64,000 nucleotides of DNA from Salvelinus alpinus (taxonomy: Eukaryota > Chordata > Actinopteri > Salmoniformes > Salmonidae), in the NCBI RefSeq assembly GCF_045679555.1, contig NC_092099.1, forward strand, positions 8,924,576-8,988,575. The letters run 5' to 3'. Under the pieces are notes generated by a model. It did no database searches and was not told where the DNA came from. It saw nothing but the letters and a program-made list of their open reading frames with translations. Position numbers and translations under genes: made by a program. Within the stretch, counting starts at the first letter, position 1. Every line of letters begins with the position of its first letter. This document shows positions 1 through 11,324 of this stretch, piece by piece.

Positions 1-802
1 AGGTGACATGCTGGTAGAAATGAGGTAAAAACGGATTTAAGTTATTAACTTGCATTAGAATCACCGGCTACTAGGAACGCCACCTTTGGATGAGCATTTT
101 CTTGTATGCTTATGAGCATAGGCAGGAGTGCGGTAGTGAATGGGGATCTGGGCTATTTTCTACATGCAAACACAAAAACACAATCCCCTCATATTGGAAC
201 AACGCACTGAGAACCTTGTCAGATTCACCCCTGCAGCTGTTTACAGTCATATCACTGCATATTTCTGAAGGATAATTTAGGGAAACAAAAAAAAAAGCCT
301 GTGAACCCTAAATGAAAGTGTTACTCCAAGAAAAGTGTTACAGAACACAAAGCCACTCCCCTTGCAGTTCGCTTAATTAAGGGAGTGTTGAAAGAATGTG
401 GCAAAACATGGAATTTGAAGAAGTTGGCTGAAAAGAACACTTGGAGAAGGAGGACACACAGTGTCTTCAGCCCTTGCAAGGGGGTGTTTTTGGACTGGTG
501 ATAAAGGAATTTAAATGTTTAAAGTAATGACTAAAGGATTCCACTCTGAAATCATATAAATGTATGAAATGTGTTAAGAGTCATAATTCCATAATATGTG
601 TGACTAGATCATTGTGTTACTATGTAGTAATGTGGGACAAGTTCAGAGGGAGAAATATATGGTTGAGAAAACAGAGGCTGGTAGACTACACATGACCTGG
701 TTATAACTCTGAAAATGTTGACAACAGGAAAGAGGGCCCTTCCAAGGCCTCTCTAATCTAGGGAGGAGAGGAACGGCGAGAAACTGCCAAGGCTGGTAGA
801 AA

Positions 803-804
<2 letters not shown>
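1..804. other. Unassigned flank, no gene seen
   Basis: No open frame here resembles a known protein and no splice-bounded exon is convincing. Short frames are interrupted and have no family features. The stretch runs into the GT microsatellite at 805. Confidence 0.5.

Positions 805-883
<79 letters not shown>
805..883. repeat. (GT)n microsatellite, about 39 units
   Basis: A perfect GT dinucleotide run of about 79 bp. The histidine/threonine-rich and cysteine/valine-rich frames read across it are artefacts of the repeat. Confidence 0.97.
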
Positions 884-885
<2 letters not shown>

Positions 886-1290
886 TTATAAAATGACTGT
901 CTTTGCATTCTTGACTTCAGAACATTCTCTGAATAAAGAACCAACCTTTTGCAGAAATCTGGGACTTTGCTTAATTCTTATTAACCCTAGCTTTACAACC
1001 TAGGGGGAATTGGTCAAAGCTGTAGTCATTGTTATCATCATTGGGATTGAAAATTCTTGTGACAACTGGCCAACACATCTGCAGCTTTTTAATCTGTTGG
1101 GGAAAAACACTGAGTGGGCGCCCTTGACATCACTCTCCCGATATCCGAACACTCCAAACAAACCCATGAGGTTCAGCTTACACTCCCTCGGAGAGAGGAA
1201 CATGCACATATTATGTTTGAATTGATGAATTAAGCATGAGCTGTGCTTCACTCAACCTGCGGTGAGGGCCCATCCGCTCAGCAAGTGTGT
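884..1290. other. Unassigned; LTR-like TATA and AATAAA signals
   Basis: A TATAAAA-like string near 888 and an AATAAA near 933 are spaced as in a retroviral-type LTR, but I could not find paired LTR ends or a target duplication. No coding region recognised. Confidence 0.3.
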
Positions 1291-1360
1291 TTTTAATTTG
1301 TTATTTAACCTTTATTTAACTAGGCAAGTCAGTTAAGAACAAATTCTTATTTAAAATGAC
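1291..1360 (-). mobile_element. SINE/LINE 3' tail only, with target duplication
   Basis: About 70 bp matching the shared salmonid SINE/LINE tail (minus-orientation motif around GGCAAGTCAGTTAAGAAC). It is bounded by the direct repeat CAAGTGTGT at 1282-1290 and 1360-1368. It therefore looks like a complete retroposition event that copied only the 3' tail. Confidence 0.7.
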
Positions 1361-1849
1361 AAGTGTGTAGCGACAAAGAGTGAAATTGTTTGTGGCTGGT
1401 GCGATGTGCCGCACGGAGCGCCCGGCTGCGATTACATATTCATCGATGATAAACTCTAATTACATAGGGATCATAAAAACAATCTGTGTATTAGCATATG
1501 AAACCCAACTGCAGTCTGACATGTCTATGAAGTGCGTAATATAAACTAAAACTTGGCAAGTCGTGTGTTGCAAATGTGCAGGCTACACAGCCTTTTGTGT
1601 TGCAAATCCAACAAAGACATTCACAGTGCGAGTGCTCTTGTTGTATCAATGAATGCATACTTCTATTTCTGGGTTGTCAGTTAATGTGTACAAAACCCAG
1701 TGTTATCAAGCTCACAGAATGGACGCCAAAAAAAAGGTACTACCTGATGTGAGCAAGGGTTACGAATATATACGGGGTTGGTTTGAAACCAAGCTCCCGT
1801 AATGAGTAACCTTGCCTGAGACTTGGAAGGCTCCCTAAAAGCTAATGTT
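1361..1849. other. Unassigned, no gene seen
   Basis: Apart from the second target-duplication copy at its left edge, no coding or recognised repeat structure is visible. Confidence 0.4.
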
Positions 1850-1931
1850 TTGGATTTAGCTCAGTGAGACCGAGTAGAGCTAACACTCTTGTGAGACTGA
1901 GTAGACCTGGGTTCAAATCCCAGTCGGTCAC
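1850..1931 (+). other. tRNA-like segment (SINE head or tRNA pseudogene)
   Basis: The segment has a TAGCTCAGT A-box-like start and a perfect T-arm, CTGGG-TTCAAAT-CCCAG (about 1907-1923), which matches a Pol III B box. The acceptor stem does not pair well and the D loop is oversized. It is therefore not called a functional tRNA gene; a tRNA-derived SINE head is the likelier reading. Confidence 0.4.
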
Positions 1932-2359
1932 AAATGCAGGCCAATCCAAGGGCATTTACCATTGTGTATGTTTTGTATATTTGAGTGCAATCAATGAAAT
2001 CGAACAAAATAACTATTGATTTGACCAGTTCAGTTCTTAGTCTGTGTAATAATCCAAAGGAAAGTAATCAGCAAGAAGTGGTGTTCTTGTCACAATGGTG
2101 TTCTGGTCCCCTTACCTGTCCAGTGATGCATCCTAGAGCGACAGGGAGTGAGTGAGGCAATCCATCAGTGACTTAAAGCGGCCCCACACCCACCGCTCAG
2201 TCAGACTGCAGTTGGGGAGCCACTATGAATGTTTCAGAGGGAACCTGACACAGGTGAAATAGGGTCATCAGACAGCTTTGGGTGTGTTTCAATAGTCCAA
2301 ATCCTTGGGTTGTCTCCCACATCTACACTGATCTGATAACACAAATGGAAGTAATATGT
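1932..2359. other. Unassigned, no gene seen
   Basis: No recognisable coding or repeat structure; it abuts the Tc1 relic starting near 2360. Confidence 0.4.
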
Positions 2360-2838
2360 CAGCAGTGGTAGGCCACACTCACAGAACGGGACCGCCGAGT
2401 GCTTGTAGCAAGTAAAAATCGCCTGTCCTCGGTTGCAACACTCACTACCGAGTTCCAAACTGCCTCTGGAACCAACGTCAGTACAAGAACTGTTCATCGG
2501 GAGCTTCATGAAATGGGCTTCCTTGGCTGAGCAGCCGCACACAAACCTAAGATCACCATGGGCAATGCCAAGCGTCGGCTGGAGTGGTGTAAAGCTCGCC
2601 GCCGTTGGACTCTTGCCGAATGCCAGGAGAACGGTACCTGCCCGAATGCATAGTGCCAACTGTAAAGTTTGGTGGAGGAGGAATAATAGTCTGGGGCTGT
2701 TTTTCATGGTTCGGGCCAGGCCCCTTAGTTCCAGTGGAGAGAAATCTTAACGCTACAGCATACAATTACATTCTAGACAATTCTGTGCTTCCAACTTTGT
2801 GGAAACAGTTTGGGGAAGGTCCTTTTCTGTTTCAGCAT

Positions 2839-3004
2839 TGTTTTTATGTGAATAACTAATGTCGGAGAGTTTGGTATAATCCTTTACTCAGGTATAACAT
2901 ATTACAGGTCACAACATCCTAATCAGACACTCATAATGAGTTTATATATCCTAGATAGGTGCCCCATTAGCACCATCTCTGGGTTGGCATTATGCTCATT
3001 ATCT
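2839..3004 (-). repeat. LTR (left) of the gypsy-like element
   Basis: Aligns with the right LTR (4860-5052) through shared blocks such as ATCCTAATCAGACACTCATA. The last few bases before the CA end are diverged, so its right edge is approximate. Given the minus orientation this is the 3' LTR. Confidence 0.75.
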
Positions 3005-3063
3005 TCCTTTTCATATAGAATTAGCCCGAGCACTTCATACCATTTTAATACCACATTGAACTT

Positions 3064-3233
3064 TTTTTTTTACCATCATTTAACTAGGCAAGTCAGTGAA
3101 GAACAAATTCTTATTTTCAATGACGGCCTTCAATGACGGCCTCAGATTTTTACCTTGTCAGCTCGGGGATTCGATCTTGAAACCTTTCGGTTACAAGTCC
3201 AACGCTCTAACCACTAGGCTACCTGCCGCCCCA
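3064..3233 (-). mobile_element. tRNA-derived SINE inside the gypsy-like element
   Basis: On the minus strand it starts with GCGGCAGGTAGCCTAGTGG (A-box region) and has a GATCGAATCCCC B box. It ends in the salmonid shared tail (AAGAATTTGTTCTT...ACTGACTTGCC). Relatives are at 48624-48818 and 61591-61690. Confidence 0.8.
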
Positions 3234-3305
3234 AAATAACTATTTACATTATCAACACCCTTTTTTCTTTATTTTTTATAAGATCAAAAAAGAATTGTCC
3301 ATCTC

Positions 3306-3639
3306 TTATGGGACATAGTCCCCATACCGCAGGGGCGGTCTTATGTTGGCCCTTGTCCTAGTGTGTCGAACTGGTAGCATATTGGGCACCTCTGGGATGT
3401 TAGGCACCTCTGGGAGCCTGAGGGCCTCTCCACTCCACAGCCTCCTGAAATTGTGGAGGCACGGTCGGCAGAGATAACTGCCCTGGTGAGGTCTTCCCTG
3501 TCTTCGCATTATGTGTCCTGCACACACCATCCAGGAGATATTCCCAGTCTTCCCATGTGTCCCTCCTGGGCCCTACACTCTCATGAACTGGGCGTATGTC
3601 CTTCCGGTTCCTTCGACACTTTCGGCCCTTTACTTCCAC
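3306..3639 (-). pseudogene. gypsy pol C-terminal remnant
   Basis: Minus-strand frames contain KGRKCRRNRKDIRP, typical of the end of gypsy integrase, and then RANIRPPLRYGDYV, typical of the extreme pol C-terminus. They lie in different frames, so at least one frameshift is present. Confidence 0.65.
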
Positions 3640-3843
3640 TTCATATGACCTTGCGCTGATGTGCCCTGTTCATGTGCCAAGACTCCAGGTGGGAGTATTT
3701 CTCCATGCCAAAAGAGCTTGCCACACATCTGTGCCTTCCTGGATTGCCTTTGTGATGAGAGTTACTGCTGACTCCGCCTTACCATTACTCTGACTGTGGT
3801 ATGGTGAAGAGGTCACATGATGGAATTCCCAGGCTTTTGCAAA

Positions 3844-4053
3844 TTAAGCAAAGTCTTGACTCGTGAACTGTGGCCCATTATCCGTAACTACACCACTGTC
3901 AGGTATGCCATTTCTGCTAAACTGCTGTGTACAACAGTCGATGATGCAACCGGCTGTTGTGCCAATCACTTTCTCCACCTCACAAAAATCTGAATAGTGG
4001 TCCACTATAATCAGAAAAGGAACGTTCTTTATGGTGAACAGATCCATTCCCAC
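3844..4053 (-). pseudogene. Integrase catalytic core remnant
   Basis: The 69-aa frame contains VGMDLFTIKN-type start, a LIIVDHYSDF stretch and VTDNGPQFTSQDF, which correspond to the first and second aspartate regions of retroviral-type integrase. The catalytic glutamate region is missing, so this is an inactive remnant. Confidence 0.75.
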
Positions 4054-4134
4054 TTTAGACCAAGGATGTGTTGGTATGTCATGTGGCTGCAGCGTTTCCT
4101 TTTGCTGCTTAGGTAGATTAGCATTACAGATGCT

Positions 4135-4440
4135 TCACACAGCCACAAAATGTTTAATTTCTTGGGTCATGCTGGGCCAGAATAGTGAGTCTTTCCTGAG
4201 ACTGGCTTCGACCCCTGAGTGCCTGCACGGATACGAGAGAGAATCATTGGGCGTAGAGTTTCTGTCGCCTCTATAGACAACCTCTTCCTGAATTGTGAGT
4301 TTGTCTCTGTATGTCCAGTAGTCCCTCACCAGGATGGGCGTACTCTTTCTTGGATAAAAGACTGAAGCATTCGAGAAGTTCTGCTGAATGAGCTTTAATA
4401 GCATCCCGTGTCTGCGGGGAGATGTTTTGATCAGTAGCAT
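4135..4440 (-). pseudogene. Integrase zinc-binding (HHCC) region remnant
   Basis: RDYWTYRDKLTIQEEVVYRG followed by a His-containing segment and LFWPSMTQEIKHFVAVC fits the N-terminal zinc-binding part of gypsy integrase. It lies between RNase H and integrase core, as expected. Confidence 0.65.
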
Positions 4441-4565
4441 AGTTCACATCTTCCAACTCAGCCTGTAGAGCATATACCGTCTCATTTGTCCGATATTGCG
4501 GGTGACTAGTTACTGTTAGTGCTGCTAGACAAGAAATCTGCAATGTGAAGCTCTATTCCTTTCTT

Positions 4566-4790
4566 CTATACTATCTGTAGTTGATAACGCTGAAGCTTTA
4601 GCATCATCCTTTGAAATCGCGTCGGGGAAGACAGAATATATTTTTTTAAGATAACCTCAAGCGGCTTGTGATCAATGTGCACTGTGATAAAGTCCCTACC
4701 ATGAAGGTATTGATCAAAATGGTCACAGGCGAACACTATGGCTAGGCACTCCTTTTCAATTTGGGCATATCCTTGCTCCATAGGTGTCAA
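4566..4790 (-). pseudogene. RNase H remnant of gypsy pol
   Basis: The 74-aa frame contains YAQIEKECLAIVFACDHFDQYLHG and HIDHKPLEVILKK (read in pieces), the classic gypsy RNase H motifs. It is cut off at both ends. Confidence 0.8.
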
Positions 4791-4859
4791 TGTCCTTGAA
4801 GCAAATGCAATGCGCTGCCCCTAGGCCTTTGTCACTTGCATCACTTCTTCTGGCGCTCC

Positions 4860-5052
4860 TGTTTTTATGTGTATGTGAATAACTCACATACCAGTTTGGT
4901 AAAGTTCAAGCCTAATCTTTTACTCGGGTATAACGTGTTACAGGTCACGACATCCTAATCAGACACTCATAATGCACCTGTTTATGCTATATCCTAGGTA
5001 GGTGCCCCACTAGTGCCATCTCTGTGTTGGCATTATGCCCATTATCATAACA
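4860..5052 (-). repeat. LTR (right) of the gypsy-like element
   Basis: 193 bp from TGTTTTTATG to ATAACA, followed directly by the AGCAT target duplication. In minus orientation this is the 5' LTR. It differs from the left LTR by substitutions and small indels, so the insertion is not recent. Confidence 0.8.
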
Positions 5053-5402
5053 AGCATGACAATGCCCCCGTGCACAAAGCGAGGTCCATACCGAAATGGT
5101 TTGTCCAGATCGATGTGGAAGAACCTGACTAGCCTGCAAAGAGCCCCGACCTCAACCCCATCGAACACCTTTGGGATGAATTGGAAAGCCGACTGCGGGC
5201 CTAATTGCCCAACATCAGTGCCCGACATCACTAATGCTCTTGTGGCTGAATGGAAGCAAATCCCCACAGCAATGTTCCAACATTTAGTGGAAAGCTTTCC
5301 CAGAAGAGTGGAAGCTGTTATAGCAGCAAAGGGGGACCAACTCCATATTAATGCCCATTATTTTTTAATGAGATGTTCGACGAGCAGGTGTCCACATACT
5401 AC

Positions 5403-5612
5403 TGCTGTAAATATCATTCTTAGTATATATTGTCTATATTCATCCGCTGTTCATACGGTATACTTATAGATTGCATTTGGATTACTGTTAACGTGCTATT
5501 TATGTTGTTTGACATTTTGCTGCAATGTTAGGAGCCAGCAATGTAAGCGTTTCGCTGCACCCGCTTCTACATCTGCGAAACTGTGTACGCGACCAATACA
5601 CTTTGATTTGAT
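5403..5612 (+). mobile_element. LINE 3'-end fragment
   Basis: The sequence ends in GCTGCACCCGCTTCTACATCTGC...CCAATACACTTTGATTTGAT, the typical end of a common salmonid LINE (Rex1/L2-like, from memory). No coding part remains. It abuts the truncated right end of the Tc1 relic. Confidence 0.6.
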
Positions 5613-6058
5613 CTGTTTTTAACGCTGTTTGTCCTTCCCTAAAATGGGCTTTAATGGCGCTGTAGTAAGTCCTGAATGCATCATGGATACTTTGAGATTA
5701 CATCCCTTCCCAGATGCACAAAGCCCATGATACTCATAGTTGGGCTAGATGAAAGCGCAATAAACATCATTTACAAAAGTTGAAATCCCTACAGGGTTCA
5801 AGTTTTGAGTATTTTATTTTCAATCAGCAGCATACAACAACTTTTATAAACATATTTTATTAAGTATTTATTTGAGAATTAATAATAATCAATTAAAAAG
5901 CATAGTATAATGCAGAATGCAACCTTTAACTGGTAAAAGATAAATGTTTATAGCCAAAATGGTCGACGTTATCGGATTTAAGAGCAGTGTCAATGTTTTT
6001 CTGCAGCCATAGATTGATCACCAAAGGCTAATCAGTGGTTATATTTTCAATATGGACT

Positions 6059-6067
6059 GTGTGTGTG

Positions 6068-6125
<58 letters not shown>
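6059..6125. repeat. Compound (GT)n-(GCGT)n microsatellite
   Basis: About 11 GT units run straight into about 11 GCGT tetranucleotide units, a compound repeat arising by a GT to GCGT change and expansion. Confidence 0.95.
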
Positions 6126-6126
<1 letters not shown>

Positions 6127-6742
6127 ATCATTAATGAAGTCTCCTAAGTCCCCTTAAATGAAGACACCTTGTACTTTCATCTTTTAATCTCACAAAGATA
6201 GTTAGGATGGCAGTAAAAAATACAAATCAGATAAATCAACCAGCTCTGCTTTTAAGCAGAATGAAAATTTTTATTTTAGATGAGAAAAAGCACTGTTGGC
6301 AAAGAGATGCTCCCAGAATAGCTAAAAGGGGAATTCTTTGAAGAGTCAATAGATTGGGCCCTAATTACTAAAGTATAGCAGCTTGACTCCACTCGTACTA
6401 GAATGAATAAACCTCTGCAATTGTCTCATAACGGTTCATATGAGTTCTATCATTTAATTGTTTCTTGAAAAGGTTGTAGTGACATACAAACACACATTGA
6501 AAAGTTGACTTCCTTATAATGAATGAAGTCTAATCATAAACGACGGGCACAGAAAATAAAACACAGTATGTCAGGTTAAGTGTATTTTTAGAACACACCA
6601 TCCACCCCATAGAATCCAGAAGTGCACACTGTAAAGTACGACATCCTTACGTATATTGTATACCCTCATCAACGATTGAAGATGTTTCACTCAAACATGC
6701 ATAGCTAGGCTAACAACACACAAATAACTCCCTCCCTTATGC

Positions 6743-6968
<226 letters not shown>

Positions 6969-7641
6969 ACATGATCAGACTCAAGAGCACTTCATCTGAG
7001 AGTTCCCAGTGGGGGAGATGGTGGGTTCTTCTATGTAAAGGATGCCATCAATCATTATGAATTCTATTGAAGTTGGCATCTTAGTGAGATGGATTTCCAC
7101 AGCTGTAGATGCACATTCAGGGATGTTCACAGCTGACGAACAGTAAACACAGCTTTGGTGCTATTTTCTCAAGAATGTGGTGAATTTTCAAAAGTACAAA
7201 ACTCCAAACTGGTAACACTTGTAACACAGCAAGTCTTATATACAAAAGCTTTTATTGTGCGTTCAATTTGTGTGGAAACATCTTTCATTGATCCAAAACT
7301 GTGAAATACCATGAGAACATTGATTTAATCACCAAAACACAACATCATTATATTTTATCAATGGAATTGTTTTAACAACCAGTCAATCCGATAGCAGAGA
7401 AATGCAAGATACATGTTTCAAAATTGCCCTTTGAATGCAATATGTTACAGTACTGTAAATTACAGTACATTACCCTGTTTTTTACATTAGGCAATACACT
7501 TCCATTACTTATCAGAATTGACAAAAATGTCAAATAAAATGTCAATCTCTAACCAACGTGTGATCAAAGGTGTGATCATTGAGGATATCTTTCACAATCA
7601 TTGATGCAAAAAATATATTGTGCAGATATAATTACAACATA

Positions 7642-9129
7642 CAGTACCAGTCAAAAGTTTGTACAAACCTACTCATTCAAAGGTTTTTCTTTATATTTTA
7701 CTATTTTCTACATTGTAGAATAATTGTGAAGACATCAACACTATGAAATAATACATATGGAATCATGTAGTAACCAAAAGATATATATTTGAGATTTGAG
7801 ATTCTTCAAAGCCTTTGCCTTGATGACAGCTTTGCACACACTTGGCATTCTCTCAAACAGCTTCATGAGGAATGCATTTCCAACAGTCTTGAAGGAGTTC
7901 CCACATATGCTGAGCACTTGTTGTCTTTTTTTCCTTTACTTTGCGGTCCAACTCATCCCAAACCATCTCAATTGGGTTGAGGTTTGGTTATTGTGGAGGC
8001 CAGGTCATCTGAAGCAGCACCATCACTCTCCTTCTTGGTCAAATAGCCCTTGCACAGCCTGGAGGTGTGTTTTGGGTCATTGTCCTGTTGAAAAACAAAT
8101 GATAGTCTCACTAAGTGCAAACCAGATGGGATGGCGTATCGCTGAAGAATGCTGTGGTAGCCATGCTGGTTAAGTGTGCCTTAAATTCTAAATAAATCAC
8201 AGACAGTGTCACCAGCAAAGCATCCCCACACCATCACACCTCCTCCATGCTTCACGGTGGCAACCACACATGCAGAGATCATCGGTTCACCTATCTGCGT
8301 CTCACAAAGACACGGCGGTTGGAGCCAAAAACCTCAAATTTCAGACCAAAGGACAGATTTCCACCGGTCAAGTGTCCATTGCTCGTGTTTCTTGGCCAAA
8401 GCAAGTCTCTTTTTATTATTAGTGTCCTTTAGTAGTAGTTTCTTTGAAGCAATTCGACCATGAAGGACTGATTCATGAAGTCTCCTCTGAACTGTTGATG
8501 TTGAGATGTGTCTGTTACTTAAACTTTGTGAAGCATTTATTTGGGCTGTAATTTCTGAGGCTGGTAACTCTAATGAACTTATCCTCTGCACCAGAGGTAA
8601 TTCTGGGTCTTCTTTTCCTGTGGTGGTCCTCATGAGAGCCAGTTTCATCATAGATCTTGATGGTTTTTGAGACTGCACTTGAAGAAACTTTCAGAGTTCT
8701 TTAAGACCTTGCTTATTTGAGCTGTTCTTGCCATAAGATGGATTTGGTATCTTACCAAATAGGGCTATCTTCTGTATATCACCCCTACCTTGTTACAATA
8801 CAACTGACTGGCTCAAACGCATTAAGAATTAACTTTTAACACGGCACACCTGTTAATGGAAATGCATTCCAGGTGACTACCGCATGAAGCTGGTTGAGAG
8901 AATTCAAAGAGTGTGCAAAGCTGTCATCAAGGCAAAGGATGGCTACTTTGAAGAATGTAAAATATAAAATATATTTTGATTTGTTTAACACTTTCTTTGT
9001 TTCTGCATGATTCCATATGTGTTACTTCATAGTTGTGATGACTTCACTCGTATTCTAGGTAATAGAAAATTGTGAAAATAAAGAAAACCCTTGAATGAGT
9101 AGGTGTGTCCAAACTTTTGACTGGTACTG
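7642..9129 (-). mobile_element. Tc1-like transposon with CAGTACCAGTCAAAAGTTT ends
   Basis: Terminal inverted repeats start CAGTACCAGTC (7642) and end GACTGGTACTG (9129), flanked by TA at 7640-7641 and 9130-9131. The minus strand encodes a degraded Tc1 transposase. The best piece (8678-8334) has the second helix-turn-helix region, VQRRLHESVLHGRIASKK and LDRWKSVLWS before the first catalytic aspartate, where the frame breaks. Non-autonomous by frameshift. A related copy is split at 61833-63878. Confidence 0.9.
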
Positions 9130-10853
9130 TAGGTCACTGTAATCAAATGCAGAAAATGAAAGAAATGAAAGAAACATAACAATTTGCAGGCACTAGTTTG
9201 CATCAAGCCGGTCTAGAGCATTTTGCCATAGGTTCTCATCGACATCGCAGTAAATGTCCTCATTGTTCATGCACCTGGGGAAAAACCTTTTTGTTTGCAA
9301 ATCCAAGCCTCACATAGATTTAGATTGATGTCTTAATTATGTATTTACTAACTAACTAAATAATAACACAGAATACCCATACACACTTACATGAGATAAA
9401 AGTCCCTAGTGGACTGACATGATATGGCGGATACACAATGGAAAGGGGTGGGGAAAGATAAAGAGAGGGAGAGACAAACAAGAGTCAACTTATCGTACAT
9501 ACATTTGGAAACTACGCTCACAGTAACCAGAATACTTAGCACCCTAACCACCGCTAATTCGGATTAGAAATGGAATATATATTTACGCGTAGATGTCTTT
9601 CTCTGTCGTCTCTCTTGAAACCAATTGATCCGTCTATGGGTAGTGGCTTGATGTAAGGCTCTGTTTGTCCACCAGAGGTCACAATGTCCTTCTTAGTAGT
9701 AGAGCTTCGTTAGAATAGATACTTCAGACGTACCAACAGTTGTATCAGAGGGGATTGTCTTCCTTCCCCCCTCGTGTTTTTAGTCAAAGATCTAGGACCA
9801 CTTTTTCACAACATTTAGATGTAAACCTGATACATAGTACCTGGTACACTTTCAGAGTTACTTTGATATACCATCCTTAATGACATCACAAAATAAAAAA
9901 CAATGTGACAGGATTATTCTTTAAGTCCCCACTGATCATTTTCCACATTCTTTATGTTAGAAATATTGTTCCATTATCCACTTTTGGATGTTAGAGTTTT
10001 TGGCAGCAAAAGTCTCTCTGTAACAAAGGGATTTTTACCTTCCCATACTAGAGAGCCAGAGGGAGAGTTTCTGCAAACTATTTATGACCGGCTGTTAAGT
10101 CATCAAACTGGCCCAACTCCCTGATCTGGCACCTTTGATTCTCACCAAGGAGAGAGAGTCATGACACTGTATTCTTATCATGGATTGTTTTTTACAGTAT
10201 TGTAGTGGTCCTGTGTTGCTCAGTTTTACTTACTGTGAAGTAAAATCATAATAGGCATAGTACACTACAGTATGCAGGCATAGTACACTACACTTTTTAT
10301 AATAGGCATAGTACACTACACTTTATATAATTAGACTTTACAAACATACATTTTTATTATGTCATTCTCAAAATCTGTAGTGGACAAACCAGTATAAAAT
10401 CTTTAGGTTTACCAAATGGTTAAGTGTTTAAAAATTAAGAGCAGTCAGATTAAGTAATAGTAAAATGTATTTTAAAAATCAGAAGAAAATCATGTCAAAA
10501 CTAATTGTGAAAGGCAATTACTTTATGTAAACATGTATTGTAATGTGACACCTGTATTTTCACCAAATTAAGTTTGGTGAAAAAGTGACTGTGTGATTTT
10601 GTGTGTTGTACTTAGTCCATTGCAAATGTCCTCAGAGTTTTGAAAAAACTGCCTTTTTGGTGATTTGTTTTGAGTTGTGAAAATGTACCACATACACATA
10701 CATACTTGTGAAAATGTACCACAAAAAACTGCAAGTACATTAGAGATACCTCTCATTTCTTATTTACCATAGAGGTTTTATTTCTTTATTTATCTTCCTC
10801 CGCTGCAATTCAGCTGGTATTACTGTACTGTAGTCATAAAGTGATGGACTCTA
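9130..10853. other. Unassigned AT-rich noncoding
   Basis: No protein family recognised. It contains a small tandem repeat at 10252-10322. The 9180-9300 segment resembles a recurring salmonid repeat from memory, but its class is unclear. Confidence 0.4.
10252..10322. repeat. Short tandem repeat, three units
   Basis: Three copies of AGGCATAGTACACTACA with variable AT-rich spacers, about 25 bp per unit. Confidence 0.8.
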
Positions 10854-11244
10854 TTTCATGACTTCCACCGAAGGTTGTTCCTCTCCCTGTTCGGGCGGTG
10901 CTCCGTTTGTTTTGTCTTTGGTTCATTCACACCTGGTTTTAATTTGCTTCCATTTCTGTGTGTATATTTACCCCTGTTTCCCCGCTTAGGTTTGTGCGGG
11001 ATTATTTTTCTTGTTGCTTGTGGAGGCTTTCCTCAGTGTATTTCGCTTATGGTTATTATAGAAAGGTGCGTTGTGTTTTTGCGCCTTACGGGAGTACTGT
11101 TAGTTCCCATTGTCTTGGGCGTTGTTTTGGGGTATTGTACTGTACCGTGTTTTTGGACTTGCCCTTATTAAAATATACGCTACACTGACATCTCTGCTCT
11201 CCTGCGTTTGACTCCTCACCTACCTTCAGTGCGTAAACGCAACA
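10854..11244 (+). mobile_element. Solo LTR
   Basis: A 391-bp segment related to the solo LTR at 58962-59330 (shared CCTCTCC...TTGTTCGGGCGGTG, CACACCTGGTTTT and CTGCTCTCCTGCGT blocks). It is bounded by the 5-bp duplication CTCTA at 10849-10853 and 11245-11249. The expected TG start has mutated to TT and the end is ACA. An ATTAAA poly(A)-like signal is near 11168. No internal domain or second LTR remains. Confidence 0.8.
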
Positions 11245-11324
11245 CTCTATTTGTCTATTTTATCTGAGAATGGAGCATTTCTCAGAAGAATCCAAACAGA
11301 TATATTTGTTTTCATTGTGTTGTG

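Larger units (their letters stand above)
2839..5052 (-). mobile_element. Ty3/gypsy-like LTR retrotransposon, internally deleted
   Basis: Direct LTRs (about 2839-3004 and 4860-5052) bound the element. Its ends are TG...CA and a 5-bp target duplication AGCAT lies at 2834-2838 and 5053-5057. The minus strand carries pol remnants in gypsy order: RNase H (4790-4566), integrase zinc-binding region (4440-4135), integrase core (4053-3844) and pol C-terminus (3639-3306). Gag, protease and most reverse transcriptase are absent, and frames are broken. It sits inside the Tc1 relic 2360-5402 and itself holds a SINE at 3064-3233. It cannot be autonomous. Confidence 0.88.
2360..5402 (+). mobile_element. Tc1-like relic split by an LTR element
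   Basis: Two blocks, about 2360-2838 and 5053-5402, are consecutive parts of one Tc1-like transposon. The transposase reading breaks off in the middle of the second-aspartate region (2838) and resumes at 5053. The right block still encodes a PDLNPIEHLWDELE-like DDE tail in broken frames. The gap is exactly the LTR element 2839-5052. The left inverted repeat and the far right end (CATGTAGTG, seen in the relative at 46490) are missing. Another copy of this family is at 45472-46490. Confidence 0.85.

Noticed and set aside
753..1003. Thr/His and Cys/Val repeat proteins
   Set aside because: Products of the GT microsatellite; no other coding evidence.
884..1003. Retroviral-type LTR inferred from TATA and AATAAA spacing
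   Set aside because: No matching second LTR, terminal TG/CA pair or target duplication could be found.
1850..1931. Functional tRNA gene
   Set aside because: Good T-arm, but the acceptor stem does not pair and the D loop is oversized.
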